This document shows positions 24,600-36,300 of a stretch of DNA of 64,000 nt, piece after piece. Source of the DNA: Geosiphon pyriformis. Its lineage: Eukaryota; Glomeromycota; Glomeromycetes; Archaeosporales; Geosiphonaceae. The notes under the pieces are model-generated. The model worked only from the letters and a program-made list of their open reading frames with translations. It ran no database searches and was not told where the DNA came from. The translations under genes were made by a program, and so were the position numbers. The stretch is taken from positions 518,462 to 582,461 of the forward strand of contig JAAOMT010000741.1 of the NCBI GenBank assembly GCA_016748015.1. Direction: 5' to 3'. Each line of letters begins with the position of its first letter. Position 1 is the first letter of the stretch.

Positions 24600-24725
24600 G
24601 GGGGGGGGGGGGGGGGGGGGGGGGANNNNNNNNNNNNNNNNNNNNNNNNNNNNNNNNNNNNNNNNNNNNNNNNNNNNNNNNNNNNNNNNNNNNNNNNNNN
24701 NNGGGGGGGGGGGGGGGGGAGGGGG
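24600..24725. repeat. Poly(G) tract with assembly gap (77 N)
   Basis: G run 24600-24624, a single A, 77 N at 24626-24702, then G run 24703-24719, A and five more G. G runs on both sides suggest one long homopolymer or G-rich repeat that sequencing could not cross. The gap length should be treated as an estimate. Confidence 0.95.
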
Positions 24726-26406
24726 AAACGCTTTCAAAGTTTACAGTTCTTTTGTAAAAGAAACTCAAAGATTATCTATTCATTATCCCCATGTGAAATT
24801 ATATCACGTTTATTTATAAATTAATTTTAATTTTACATATTAATATTCAAAAAAAAAAATTTAATTTTAAACAAAAATGAAGCTTAATAATAGTTAAAAT
24901 GTTTTTTCAAAATAAAAAAAATTATAAAGTATATATTTAAATTTATATAATTTTTTGTTATAAAAAATATGCATATTTATTTTATTAAAACAAAAAATCA
25001 TTGTTTTGCTAATAATATACAATTAAAATTTTTTTTAATAATAAACGAAATATTGTCAAAATTTTTTTTAATTAATATAAATTTTAAAATATTTAATTCA
25101 GTTTAACGAATGAGGTCCAATCACTATTTAATACAATAAAACAACAATAACAACAACAATCGAGTATTCTAAATTAAATGTGACTTTTTTTTTACATATG
25201 ACCATATTTAATTATTTTAAAGATTTTTTTTTAATTAAGTTTTTTTTCAAATAACACATTAAAAATAGTTTTAATATTATTACAAAACTATTATTTTTTA
25301 AACCAGTTTTTTCTTTTTAATAATAATAATAATAACAATATTAAAACTTTAAACTATTTAATTTTTAATTACAAAATGTTTTTATTTTTTTATTTAAAAT
25401 TTTTATTTAAATTTATTGTTAATTTTAAGATTTTTGAATCTTATTTTACTAAAGTAAGTTTTTAAGTTAAAGTTAATGTTTTTTTGGTCTTTTTATTCAT
25501 TATTAGTATTGTTAATTTTGCAATTAACTTTTTTAAAATTTGAATTGATTAAGTTAGTATTATTAATTAAGTATATTATTAAACTTATTGGTTTTTTGTT
25601 TTTTTTAAGTTGGTTTATATTTTTTTTGTGAATATTAAAATAAAAAAAGATTTTTTATAATTAAAGATATAAGTAAAAAAATTATTAATTTTAAGATAAA
25701 ATATAACATAAATAATTTATTTAATAATAATTAACAATAATTTAAGTTTTGTTGTTAATAAGAAAAATTTTGTTAAGTTAATGGTATTTTAAAAACTATA
25801 AACTTTTAATATTAAATCTGATACAAATAAAACTGCTACATAATTAACTGGTTTAATTTCTAATAATAAAAATTTAGTTGCTATTATGCAAAAGATGGCT
25901 GTTTAAGTAAGTTTGCTTTTGTAAATTCAATTTAATTTAGTTTTAACTGGCTTAAATGGCTAATTACCATGTAAATTACAGCTAATTTAAAAACATTCTT
26001 TTGTTTTATTGTATTAATTAGTGATTGGGCTACACTTTGTTAAAGCAAATAATAAAAAAATCTTTTCACAATATTTGTATATCTTGTTTTTTGGTAAATG
26101 ATTCAAGCAAAAGTAAAATTTTATAAAATCCAAATTCTATTTTAAAAACATTCATTTTTTATGAAAAATAAAAAATTATTACGAGGCAATAAACACTCAA
26201 TTATTATTATATTGAGTATTGAATCTTGGAATCTTTGGTTAGTCTAATATTCACTTGTTAAAGTATGCCCCCCGAGAGTTCAACCAAAGTCATCAGGTTG
26301 ATAATTCAGTCGGATAATTTTATATTGAAGTAGGCCTCGAATTTATAAAATTTTCAAATGATAAAGTGGCAGGAATCTGAGAAACCCCGCATTATAATAT
26401 GAATTA
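24726..26406. other. AT-rich intergenic stretch, possible LINE relic at about 25440-26160
   Basis: There is no intact gene. The plus strand at about 25440-26160 reads as a decayed coding-like sequence with many stops (for example KNLVAIMQKMAV and LVLTGLNG fragments near 25860-25960). It has the same T-enriched style as the LINE at 3721-18060. It may be a 5' fragment of a related LINE in the opposite orientation; this is weak. Confidence 0.35.
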
Positions 26407-29348
26407 TTATTGGGTTTCCTCCTCTTCCTCTTCCCCCGTGGTATCCGCAAGAACCGGAACTGGCTGTGTATTCTGGTAAGCTGCAAAAAATTGTGAAGTT
26501 CATTAAAATTAGGGAAAGGGATTCTGAAGTTATACTTCACCCGATACATACCAGATGAAATCCATTTGGGATCATCTATGTAACATTAAATTAAAATATT
26601 AGGGACTAAAATTTTGTACCATAAAAAACAATATTAATAGAAAAATTGCATACGTTGTGAGATCTCAGCAAATTTTAGCAACGCTTCCCTTGGATCATCA
26701 TCTAAGAGTTGAAAAAATGTCCTCAAAGTTAAAATGATTCTAAATCTATCGGGAACAAAATTAGATTGTTGAATACCTCTAGTAGTGTCCTTGATTATGT
26801 CTTTCATAATGTGTTGTGTCAGACTACTACCAATCTTTCCACCTTTTCCAGGACCGTTAACAGGTAGATCTGGAAGCAAAAATCATAATAATTCTATCAA
26901 ATGACTCGGCCCGTGTAAGAGGATATGCAGATTCAGGATCTAACCTGGTCTCCGCGAAGCAATAGGATCCTTTCGAAGCTTCTCTCGTTTTCGCTTTGTA
27001 CTCTTGGGTCTATCATCCCGAAATAGAGCCAAGGAGTGCGGGGCAATAATTGGACGATCAATTTCATAATCATCTACTGCTCTTTTCTTCGGTTCTTTGA
27101 CCACGCAAAGTTTTGCACCACGCACACTTACACTAGGATCATAAAAGACATGGATGGAACCATCACTGCTTCCTGTAATTATCTAATTTAAAGATAACTA
27201 ATATTAAAGTCAAGGTAGGCTGAATAATCATATTAAAATGGTGACTACTATACCTGATTTATCTTGGAATGCCATAATACCCGTATCACGCTTGATTTGG
27301 TTATGCCTTGAAGTAATGAAAAAGATCAAGATCAAAATATAAACGAAATAATGAAGTCTAAAAATAATTTTGCTACTTACTCATAGTTCGCACAATTTCT
27401 AAGGTGTCACGTTCCAACATTACTAATTTGCCGTATCCTTCACCTTTTTTAACAGCCGTTCCTATTGAGGACAATTATTTTAGAATACAGACGATATGCA
27501 AACATGAAAATGATCATAAAATACCAGTAATAATTAACCGCTCGTCTGGGCTAAATATCGCATTTGTCTCAGCATTAAAAGTTGGTAACTCATTGGCAAA
27601 TTTGACGGGACTTTTAAAATTTCTAACGTCCCAAACTAATCATAAAAGTATCAGATAAGAATCTCAGAAAATAAAACATATGAATACTTAATGAGCTAAC
27701 CTTTAACAGTATCATCTCCTCCCCTTGAAACTAAAGTCCAATTATTTCGAGAAAATACGATAGAGGATGTCTCACTGTATGGTGAATGAGCTCGTTCTAT
27801 AATCTTCAAACATAAAAATTAGCAATTTTCTGGGGGAAAACCAGGAGTTAAGTAAATATATATAAATCTCACATGGGAAGGACGTGCAAAAGGACCATTT
27901 GCTGGCCAAAGACATAGGTTCCCATCTTGTGCGGCTATAAAAAAAATAGATGAATGACCATTTATTAAAAAAAATTAAAGATTTCCTTTCATCATCTACC
28001 TGCTGCAATCATTTTTCCGTCAGGACTATAAGCAGCTGCCGTGACAATCGTTCTGCCACCACGTTCTTTTGTTTTGAACACGATAACTTGCTTTTGCTTC
28101 CGCTTATTTTCAACGTCCCATAGCCTGTTGCAAAAAATTCATTTTAATTAAAGTTTCCAAATTGGTATTATGATTGGAATCGAATCACCTTACCTTATCG
28201 TGCTGTCAGCAGATCCCGTGAAAAAACAGCTTTTGTCGTTGGGATGCCAGCCTCCGGCTGTTAATGTAGCCACATGACCACTATAAATATATATATAAAT
28301 AGAGCGTTATTAGTTGATTTATCGATTTAAAAGCAGGTTTATAAAACAGAGATCTAAACCTTGTATTTCGCATGTCACGTATATAGGGGTCCCCTTTGAT
28401 GTATTCCTCTCTAAAAACGATATGTTCATAAACATAAAAATTATTGATTTTTTTAATTGAATATTATCATTCATCTTACATTTCAAATCCATCACGATCA
28501 TATAACTTCGGTCTTGCTGAACCAGATATAATCAAAAACTGGTCACCGCTTAGGCTATATTCGACATGATGAATCTTTGAAACAACAATGGTTGATGAGC
28601 TGCCAGATAAAATGAGAATACCAAAACAGAAACATACTTGGTGATCGCCACAAGGACGAAGGCTACGAAAAGGACGCATTGTAGAATCCATTCCGGCAAA
28701 ATCCCAAAACTTGACATCATAATCGGCACTTCCACTTATAAGTCGAGCTCCGGCGGGGTCAAGCCCTAAAGCAGTAACACTCTAGAATAAAAAATAATTA
28801 GTTTAAAAAGTTGAATACATCCAATTACAAGTCAGCAGACCTTATAATGATCGTTCAATTTGATTTCGTGAGAGATAGGCAAGGAGCTATCTAAGAAGTC
28901 CTCTTCCTCAATAGTCTCCTCCTCCTCCGTCTCATCGTCATCACTATCGTCGCGGGGGCGCACTTTGACCGAGTTCTGGTCACTAGCTGTTTTAACACGT
29001 TTACCTTTTGCCGGAAAACTAGTCCCAAGAGAGGTGTTTATCGAAGCACTCTAACCCAAGTTGCACTGAAGTTTTAGCCATATTTCAGCTAAAAAAATCC
29101 ATGATCTCTGACAAAGCAAAAGAAATTCCAACAGAGTTGTAAAAAAAAGCAGGTGAGACAACCTCATCCTCTTTTCGCCGTGTTCTTGCAAAAACTTCAG
29201 CAGAAACGCTTGTTTTCTTTTTCGCCCCAAATGACATGGGTAGCATGCCCCTTAGTGTTTCCAGACCCTGGTCCACCTCTTCAAGTTCTTTTGGATCTTC
29301 AGGTTCTTCCATAGTAGACAGATTGACTCCAAAAGTTTTGCCAAACAT
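26407..29348 (-). CDS. WDR70: WDR70-type WD40 repeat protein
   Basis: WDR70 is a conserved WD40 protein linked to chromatin and DNA-damage responses. The N-terminal exon (from the ATG at 29348) is acidic and ends near 29163. The next exon is Asp/Glu-rich (RPRDDSDDDE). The propeller follows through many short exons: TALGLDPAGARL, YDVKFWDFAGMD, PFRSLRPCGDHQ, then IHHVEYSLSGDQFLIISGSA and RDGFE. GHVATLTAGGWHP comes next. The C-terminus has the diagnostic RGAKLCVVKEPKKR segment, IAPHSLALFR, a GPGKGGK loop and REALLKFAEISQ. The last exon (26407 to about 26479) ends in an acidic tail after AYQNTQPVPVLAD. One intron ends in AAG, placing IHHVE after HQ. I am confident of the family; exact boundaries of the small exons were not all fixed. 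Confidence 0.9.
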
Positions 29349-29582
29349 GAATTTTGGTACTTTGTCTAAATTTTTTCTAGGCTGTTAGCCAGAGGAATTT
29401 GATTTTTTGGTTAGTAAAAAGTTAAAAAAAGTTCTAAAGAAGGGACTCACAAAAGATATAAGTGAGGATGTCAAGTAATGATGTTGTTGTTAGGCAAAAT
29501 ATGATTGGTTAGTGATTTTGCTTGATACGAAATTACCAGAATATGAGTTAAAAGTCAAAATTCAGATGTGAATTTCTTGATA
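29349..29582. promoter_or_regulatory. Divergent intergenic region (WDR70 / prefoldin 6)
   Basis: 234 bp separate two start codons on opposite strands, so both promoters must lie here or overlap the 5' ends. I see no unambiguous TATA box. Confidence 0.5.
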
Positions 29583-30256
29583 ATGTCACTTCAAGCACGG
29601 TTGGAGGCCGCCACGAACGAATTTCAAAAAGTACAAAAAGGTTGTAAACAAGAGAAAATAATCCTGAAAGTCGAATCATGGATTGCTTAGCCAAATTTAT
29701 TCCATAAACTCTAGACCTCTCAAACGCAATAGAAGCTAGGCAACGTTTGGACTCTCAGCTCCAAGAGAATGAAATTGTCGAAAAGGTAGATCAACTCAAA
29801 ATTTCCCTTATGATCAAGGTTAAGAGAAATTTCGATTTTAGGAGTTTAACGCACTTCAAGACGATTCCAACATTTATAAATTAATTGGACCTGTGCTAGT
29901 GAAAGAAGAAAAGGCTGAGGCTGTGTTGAATGTTTCTAAACGGCTGGAGTACATTCGAAATGAAATGTGTGTTTGATTTAAAAGTGCAACTACATTTATT
30001 TCTATTTAGATTATATATCATTGATTTATTTACAAATTTCTCTTAAACAGAAAACGTGTCGAAACTCAACTAACCGACTTGACAAAAAAATCCGAGTTAA
30101 AGAAACAAGAGGCATATATCATTTATTAAGATTATACCTGAAAGGTTAACAAAAATACTGTGATTTATCGCTCATATTTCCTTTTTTGATCAAATCTGAA
30201 AGGTGGTAAAACTTCAAAGCGAGTATCAACAAATCGCTCAAGCAAAGCTCAAATAA
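29583..30256 (+). CDS. PFDN6: Prefoldin subunit 6 (KE2/Yke2)
   Basis: Prefoldin is a hexameric cytosolic co-chaperone that delivers actin and tubulin to TRiC/CCT; subunit 6 is a beta-type subunit. Five exons, 29583-29640, 29715-29785, 29842-29966, 30051-30111 and 30203-30256, give 122 residues, the normal length. Visible features are the N-terminal coil (MSLQARLEAATNEFQKVQK), QRLDSQLQENEIV, IYKLIGPVLVKEE (the central hairpin signature), the second coil and the tail SEYQQIAQAKLK. The last intron is non-canonical at both ends: GC donor (CAAGAG|GCATAT) and AAG acceptor (CTGAAAG|GTGG). It is the only join I find that restores the conserved coil. No single exon exceeds 125 nt. Confidence 0.92.
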
Positions 30257-30367
30257 TAACGCGATTCAAATTAAACGCAAAAAATTCAACTAACCTCGAT
30301 GGATTGATCCAAGAGGAATCGTTTTATTGAATTTTAAAGGCAAGAATGCATCAAGAATTTAAATACA

Positions 30368-32891
30368 TTAAAAAAAATTTTCTAGTTCTTTTTTGTTGAG
30401 TTTGCCCATTGGATTTCTTGGAAGCTCATTTTTATATACTTTTAAGATGGTGGGTATTTTGTATGAAGCTAATCGCTGACGTGCGAATTCTCGTATTGCA
30501 GCAAGATCCAAATTTGTATTCTTGCATAAATAGCTTAGATTTAGTCTGTGTCCCATAATTACATTAGAAGAATGATATTACTTTTATGCCTTACTTGGTC
30601 CTTCGGAACGATAATAGCACCGACTCGCTGACCCCAGTCTTGATCATCAATACCTAGAACTGCAACTTCCATTATATCTGGGTGAGCACCAAGCTCATGC
30701 TCTACTTCTATCGCCGATATCTTGTATCCTCCCGACTTAAGATAATTGCGATATATTAAACGACAGTCCGTGAAAGCAAGCGGAAGGATTATTCTTTAAA
30801 ATTGGCACCTTAATTATATCTACACTTTTTCTCCCAAGAATCTTGAATTGGTGGTGAACAGGAGTACGTAGAGCGATATCACCTGTTTTAAACCTTGGTA
30901 AAATAGAAGCTATTATCAATTGGGAATTTTTTCAATACTATACAAACACAAAGTACCATCCATCCTCAGTAAACTCTTTCATGGTAGCTTCTGGACGGTT
31001 CCAGTATCTTAATCACAAAAAATCAAGTTAGTTTTGGGATATTGAGTTGATATAAAACCAATTTAACAGTCACTTTACTCTTTGAAAACGTTGGAACCTT
31101 TGACTTGAATCTCGCCTGGCTCTTCAATCTTATTAGTTACGTCAGTACCGTCTTCTGCAATCAATCTGATTTGCACACCAGGTAATGGGACACCTACGCA
31201 ACCCTGCAGATTGCAAAATAACCCTTAGCCATCAGCAAGCATCTGGGCAAAGAAGACTGACTTGCCGTAATTCTTTTTTCAATTTCATATCCACCGCTCA
31301 ATGCCATGCCAATTTCGGTCAATCCATAACGTTCCAGCAACACTTGACCACTAATATCAATCCATGCATTTAAAAGTGGAACAGGCAATGCTGCTGACCC
31401 AGAAATCATTACTCGGAATTGCGAACACGCCCTTGTGGCATCTTGTTGTTGAGAAGGTGTCAATTTTGTTTGATAATAGTCAACCAATTTCGCTGTTTTA
31501 AATAAAATTAAAATAGGGTCATTGAAGATGATCAAATCGAACTATCGTCATAAGATAGATGGCGTTTTGTACAATATATAGTGGGGACGGCCATAAAGAG
31601 TGACAGATCTCGTTTTTGATCCATGAAACGATTCCAAACGTCTTGAGGATTAAATTTGGGAAGCATTTCGACGGTCGCCCCCGAATAGAGGGCACAAGTG
31701 AGAGCCTAAATCGTAAAGAAGTTTCATACTCTAAATATGATATAGGTTTTAAATCGCGCTCGGAAAGTGTTACATACGTTCAGAATTCCCTGAAAAACTT
31801 CAAATCAGGAAAATATTGATAAAAAACCTTAAAAACTGCAACGGACTTACATGCATGTGATGCAGTGGTAAAACATGCAAAATCTTGTCATTTGAGCTCC
31901 ATCTCCACCTATCCACCAGACTTTTCACTTGGGCTTCAATGTTGGAATGCGTTGATACCACACCTTTGGGTTTACCTATATAGTCATTTGTGTTATTCAC
32001 GCCAATAAAAGACAAATCAATTGTCCAAGAGAACCTGTAGTGCCACTAGTATATATAATCATGGCACGACGCGTCAGATCCATCGGGAACATTGAGGAAT
32101 CCTAAAATATCAATTGTTGGGTTGTTAATATGATTACTGCTTGGGATCAATCACAATTTCCTCCTTGCAAAATGAACTTTCCTCAAATTCTTCGAGGGTC
32201 GAAGGGTTCTCTCTCATAATAATACTCTTAATCTGTGAAAACCTAGCAACATCTCTTGCTTTCTCATACAACTCTGAATTCGTAACCAAAATTTCTGCAG
32301 CTGAATCCTTCAGCGTATAGAGAATTTCAGCTGAGGGATGCGAAATGCATAATGGTACTGCGACACCACCGGCAGCCCATGTGGCCCATTGAGCCACTAC
32401 ATAGTCATATCCACTGGGACATAGAATTGCTACGCGTGCTTCCCCCAAATCTTTTTTAATGAAGGTGCCTTTTGAATTACTAGCATTAAGAAGTGTATTT
32501 CTAAAAATTGTCGTGTCACGAATTAGATCAGAGTAAGAATGTGAGGCGCCTTTATTTGTATCTATTATCGCCGGGTGTGTCTTTGGCTTTATTTTTGCGT
32601 GAACTACAGCTTGTCTGAAGATCGGTAGCGAAGGTAATGAAAGGACTGAAAAAAATAGTAGCAAGGATTTTTTGGCAATTAATAAATAGAAAAGTAATTC
32701 ATGTGTACGAATGCAGCATAGAAGTTATAACGCGAGCACATAAAGCTTGCTTTACTTTGATGCTGTTGACTAAGATCTGACGAAATGGAGAATTTCTTTA
32801 CATAATTGCTATATACGTGCTTTCTCCTCAAAAAGTTTAGACGCTTAAAGTTATCAAAAAGACACTGATTATAAAATGTCAAGCTAAACAT
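30368..32891 (-). CDS. ACSF3: ACSF3-type mitochondrial malonyl/methylmalonyl-CoA synthetase
   Basis: In the ANL family this enzyme makes malonyl-CoA from malonate, ATP and CoA in mitochondria, feeding mitochondrial type II fatty-acid synthesis. Twelve exons: 32756-32891, 32155-32645, 32035-32101, 31851-31975, 31778-31789, 31573-31705, 31266-31492, 31079-31203, 30957-31007, 30809-30893, 30595-30735, 30368-30520. They sum to 1746 nt (581 residues, family length). The N-terminus (MFSLTFYNQ... LRRKHVYSNYVKKFS) is basic and aromatic without acids, like a mitochondrial presequence. Motifs: IIYTSGTTGKPKGVV (P-loop), LPLHHMH, LERYGLTEIGMAL, GWFKTGD, GRKSVDIIKSGGYKIS and the C-terminal NPMGKLNK lysine loop. 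A 12-nt micro-exon encodes GILN. One donor is GC and four acceptors are AAG, all fixed by reading phase. Confidence 0.93.
31778..31789 (-). other. 12-nt micro-exon of the ACSF3 gene
   Basis: The sequence GGAATTCTGAAC is flanked by TTTTCAG upstream and GTATGT downstream on the minus strand. It encodes Gly-Ile-Leu-Asn and completes the conserved stretch HHMH-GILN-ALTCALYSG. Confidence 0.88.
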
Positions 32892-33355
32892 GTTTAATGG
32901 GTGTAGTCGAGGAGAGGGCTAATGATTTTATTCAGATTATTGGAAATCCCAGATTGATACGTGACTTTTTTTTAAATGTATATAATGCTAGAAAAAAGCA
33001 CTCCTGATGTCCTCACTTATTAAAATTGGAACGATACAGAGAAGATTCTGCACAAGGATGACACGTTCAATCTTGAGTGGATAGTTGCCTTTAGCAACAA
33101 AGTTTTTTTAAAATATTTCAAAAATTATAAACTTGATTGTGCAACCTTGTGCTCTTTTTACGTTATACCATATTTGATTTCGTTAGAAGAGGGCAATTGG
33201 ATAATGGAGGATAAACTCAATAAAAGTTGCAAAACAAGAGGCAAATTACCTGTTAAAAGTATTTAGTTCAAAGAGTTTATTACAGACTGGCGATTGCACA
33301 GTAAAATTATAAAACAAATTTACAACTATATTATCAAAATGTTTCCGATCTTCGA
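32892..33355. other. Intergenic stretch between ACSF3 and the ZNFX1-like gene
   Basis: It holds the ACSF3 5' flank and the 3' flank of the helicase gene. I see no other gene. Confidence 0.6.
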
Positions 33356-36300
33356 TTAGCAAAATGGGCATCCTTCCTTTTGTCTCTCTTTCACCTTAAA
33401 ACAAAAGCTTCGATCAAGGTGTTTACAATTTGGAAATGGCACCAATACAAGAACGCGGCATGCGGTAGTGCACCAAGGGGAGGAGCATATTTCCTCGCAC
33501 TAAAATGATTTCAAATTTTAAGGATATTTCTTGATAAAAAAATAATAGTCTGAAAAAAAAAATACCGTATGTCCACACTTCAACTTTTTGGCGCATTTTT
33601 CTGCGCAACGGAATTTTTCGGCTTGCTGTTTACAGGGTATTTCTTTGGTGTGCCCACATTCAGGTGTGAATTGAACTGAAACTTCACAAGGCTCGCAACT
33701 ATCTCGACATTCCTTTGGACACTGATGTCCGCATGGAAGAGTCCGTATACAAGGTTCCTAAAAAATATCGCACAGATATTCAATAGAGGAACTTATAATG
33801 GTTAACAGATTGAGTAGAACATACCCAGCATTTAACTTGATCATGTGGAAATATGTGGCAATCCCGAGGACATATCTTTGATCGATATTAAAAAATTGAG
33901 TAAAAATTTAGAATCATAAATTCGATGGAGAAAGCTATGCTTACATGTCCGCACTCCATGATTTTACCACATTTTCTGGTACAGCCACCTTCAGGGGGAA
34001 ATTGCCCAGCCCAGCTTACTTTTGTTATGACAGGAGAACTCGGAGTCGAGTGCTTTTGACAATACAAAGTTAATTCCTTTCCGACTGACTTTTTTTCTTC
34101 AAGTATTAATAATACATCTCTCCAAAGTTCCGATTTTTCGGCTAGTTGTCCGGCATTTCCGAATATGTACATACCATGTTTGGCTCTGGAAAGGGCAACG
34201 CACACTTTGAACGCGAGGAAGTTTGTTTTATCAGCCAATGAAATCCAACTTCACAAGGAAATAAGCAACACATGATTTTAACAAAGTTACATGCCTCTAT
34301 TGCTCACACTCAAAAATCCTATCCTTCTTTGAGCGCTGCTTCTTACTAACGACAAAATGATTATATCATTTTCTTCCCCTTGAAAGCCGTCCACCGAGGA
34401 AACTTTAATTAACTTGAGGGTGCTGATAGACTTAGATGACTCTTCCCGTAACAACTTCAGAATTCTCTTCCGTTGACCGGTATACATTGTTAATATAGTT
34501 CTATAAGGATTTTTGCTAATTAATTAAATGCTCAACAGAAAACGGTTCACGAGATGAAAAGTATCAAAGACTATGAACTTACATTCGTTGAGCTTCGTAT
34601 CCACCTTTTACAAGATAACTAGCCAGTTTGGCACACATTAGAGCTTCAAACTCGTTAATCTTGGTTTTGGTGTCCTGAACATTCGTTTCCGCCTCTTGAT
34701 GATCAAGGAAATACAAGTTATCTAGCATTCCCTTTACGTTGGGGTAGATCTTGACCTTTTCGGCGTCAGTGATCAAGGTCTTGTAGATAGGCCGTAATAA
34801 TTCTCGTATTGCCGGTCGCATACGGCGTTGTTCAGACAATTGACTAAAGTATAGAAAGCGGGTGAGGCGTTCAAATAGAGATACGTCTAATCGCTGGAAA
34901 ATATGTTTAGTAATTTTTTAGCAAATTATCATCTTGAAACCAAATGTATTAAATTAATCTTGAGAATATTTTTTACATGTTTGATAGCCAATTCCTGAAC
35001 CGCCGTACTGGGCCGCAGCTGTTCATGATCCCTGATATTGGGTATGTGATCATTCAAGCATGGGAATTTTAGCAATTAAATTTCACACAAGCCACCTATT
35101 AAGCTTTCATTACCTACCCGATCAAGATTAAGTGCTGTGTTGCGGGTGAAAGTGATGTCACAATGTGGGCCTCTAAAGTTTCAGCGGCCTCCTCAATCAT
35201 GATAATTTTGGGCTTCAAATTGACGAGTAGAACATGATTTTTTGCCTATGTGAAAATAGACAAAATTTTTATTCTGTTATAGAGTTATGCACCTCGATTA
35301 AAAATCAAGAATATTTGATTCGTACCGCAGCAGTTGTAGTCATCCCAACAATTCTCGCGGTTCGTAAAATCATGATATCTTCGCGCACTCTTTGCATTTT
35401 AATCTCTGCGGAAATTTTGGTGTATTTTTTATTTAAACTCTTTAACTCATCTTGAGCTACTTCCAATATTTTTTGTCTCCACTTATTGTGAATCGCGGCA
35501 CGTACGTGCAGAGGAATTGCCCAAACATCGTCGTAATCGAGATATTTCTTAACTTCTTCTTCAGTGACATAGGTACTGGTACTATCGACAAATTCCTCAC
35601 TTCTCAATAAACCAAATTCTCCTTTAAGCTTTTCTCCTTCATCTCTAGATTCCACGTCTTGAAATTCAGCATCCATTTCTTCGATAATCTCTTCATCAAC
35701 CTCGGTCGGGTCATCCTCGGGATCGGGAATACGACCTTCGATATCAAGCTGAGAAAGTTGATGTTCCAAAAAATCATGAGTTGACGAGTGTGTGACGATT
35801 ACTTGATCAAGCCATTCTCGGATGAACGCACGCTCAGATTCCTCATCATCACCGTAATTCTTTGAAGTATGCCAGTCATCTTGTTGTAAACTAGAAAGCT
35901 GAGTTTCATTGAGAAGACCATTTTCTTTGACAAAAGCCAATGTGACGCAGGGACTTTTAATCTGTTCGCAAAGCCCCATCATCCGATTTTCAATCTGGTC
36001 CTTTTCTCGGAACAAGTTCCGGAGTTTAGGGTTATGAAAATTTTTTGGATCCGATTCTTTTAAATCTTTTCTGATTTGGTACAAAGTCCGGGGAATGATT
36101 TTTTCTGATTTTGAGCGTGAACCTAACCTTATGATATTCTCCTCAAATTCTTGAATACCTAAGTTCCATTGAATAAATTAATGAATATGAAGAGCAATTA
36201 AGAGGATGACATTAAAAGAAGTACCTTCTAGGAACTGATCCAAGGCATGATTGGTTTGGCATGCAATAATCATTAGTCCGGGCATGTTTTCGGTCAGTAA

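Noticed and set aside
24566-24768. Open frames with poly-Gly or poly-Pro across the N run
   Set aside because: They come from the poly(G) tract and the gap and overlap the true NDUFA2 exon 1.
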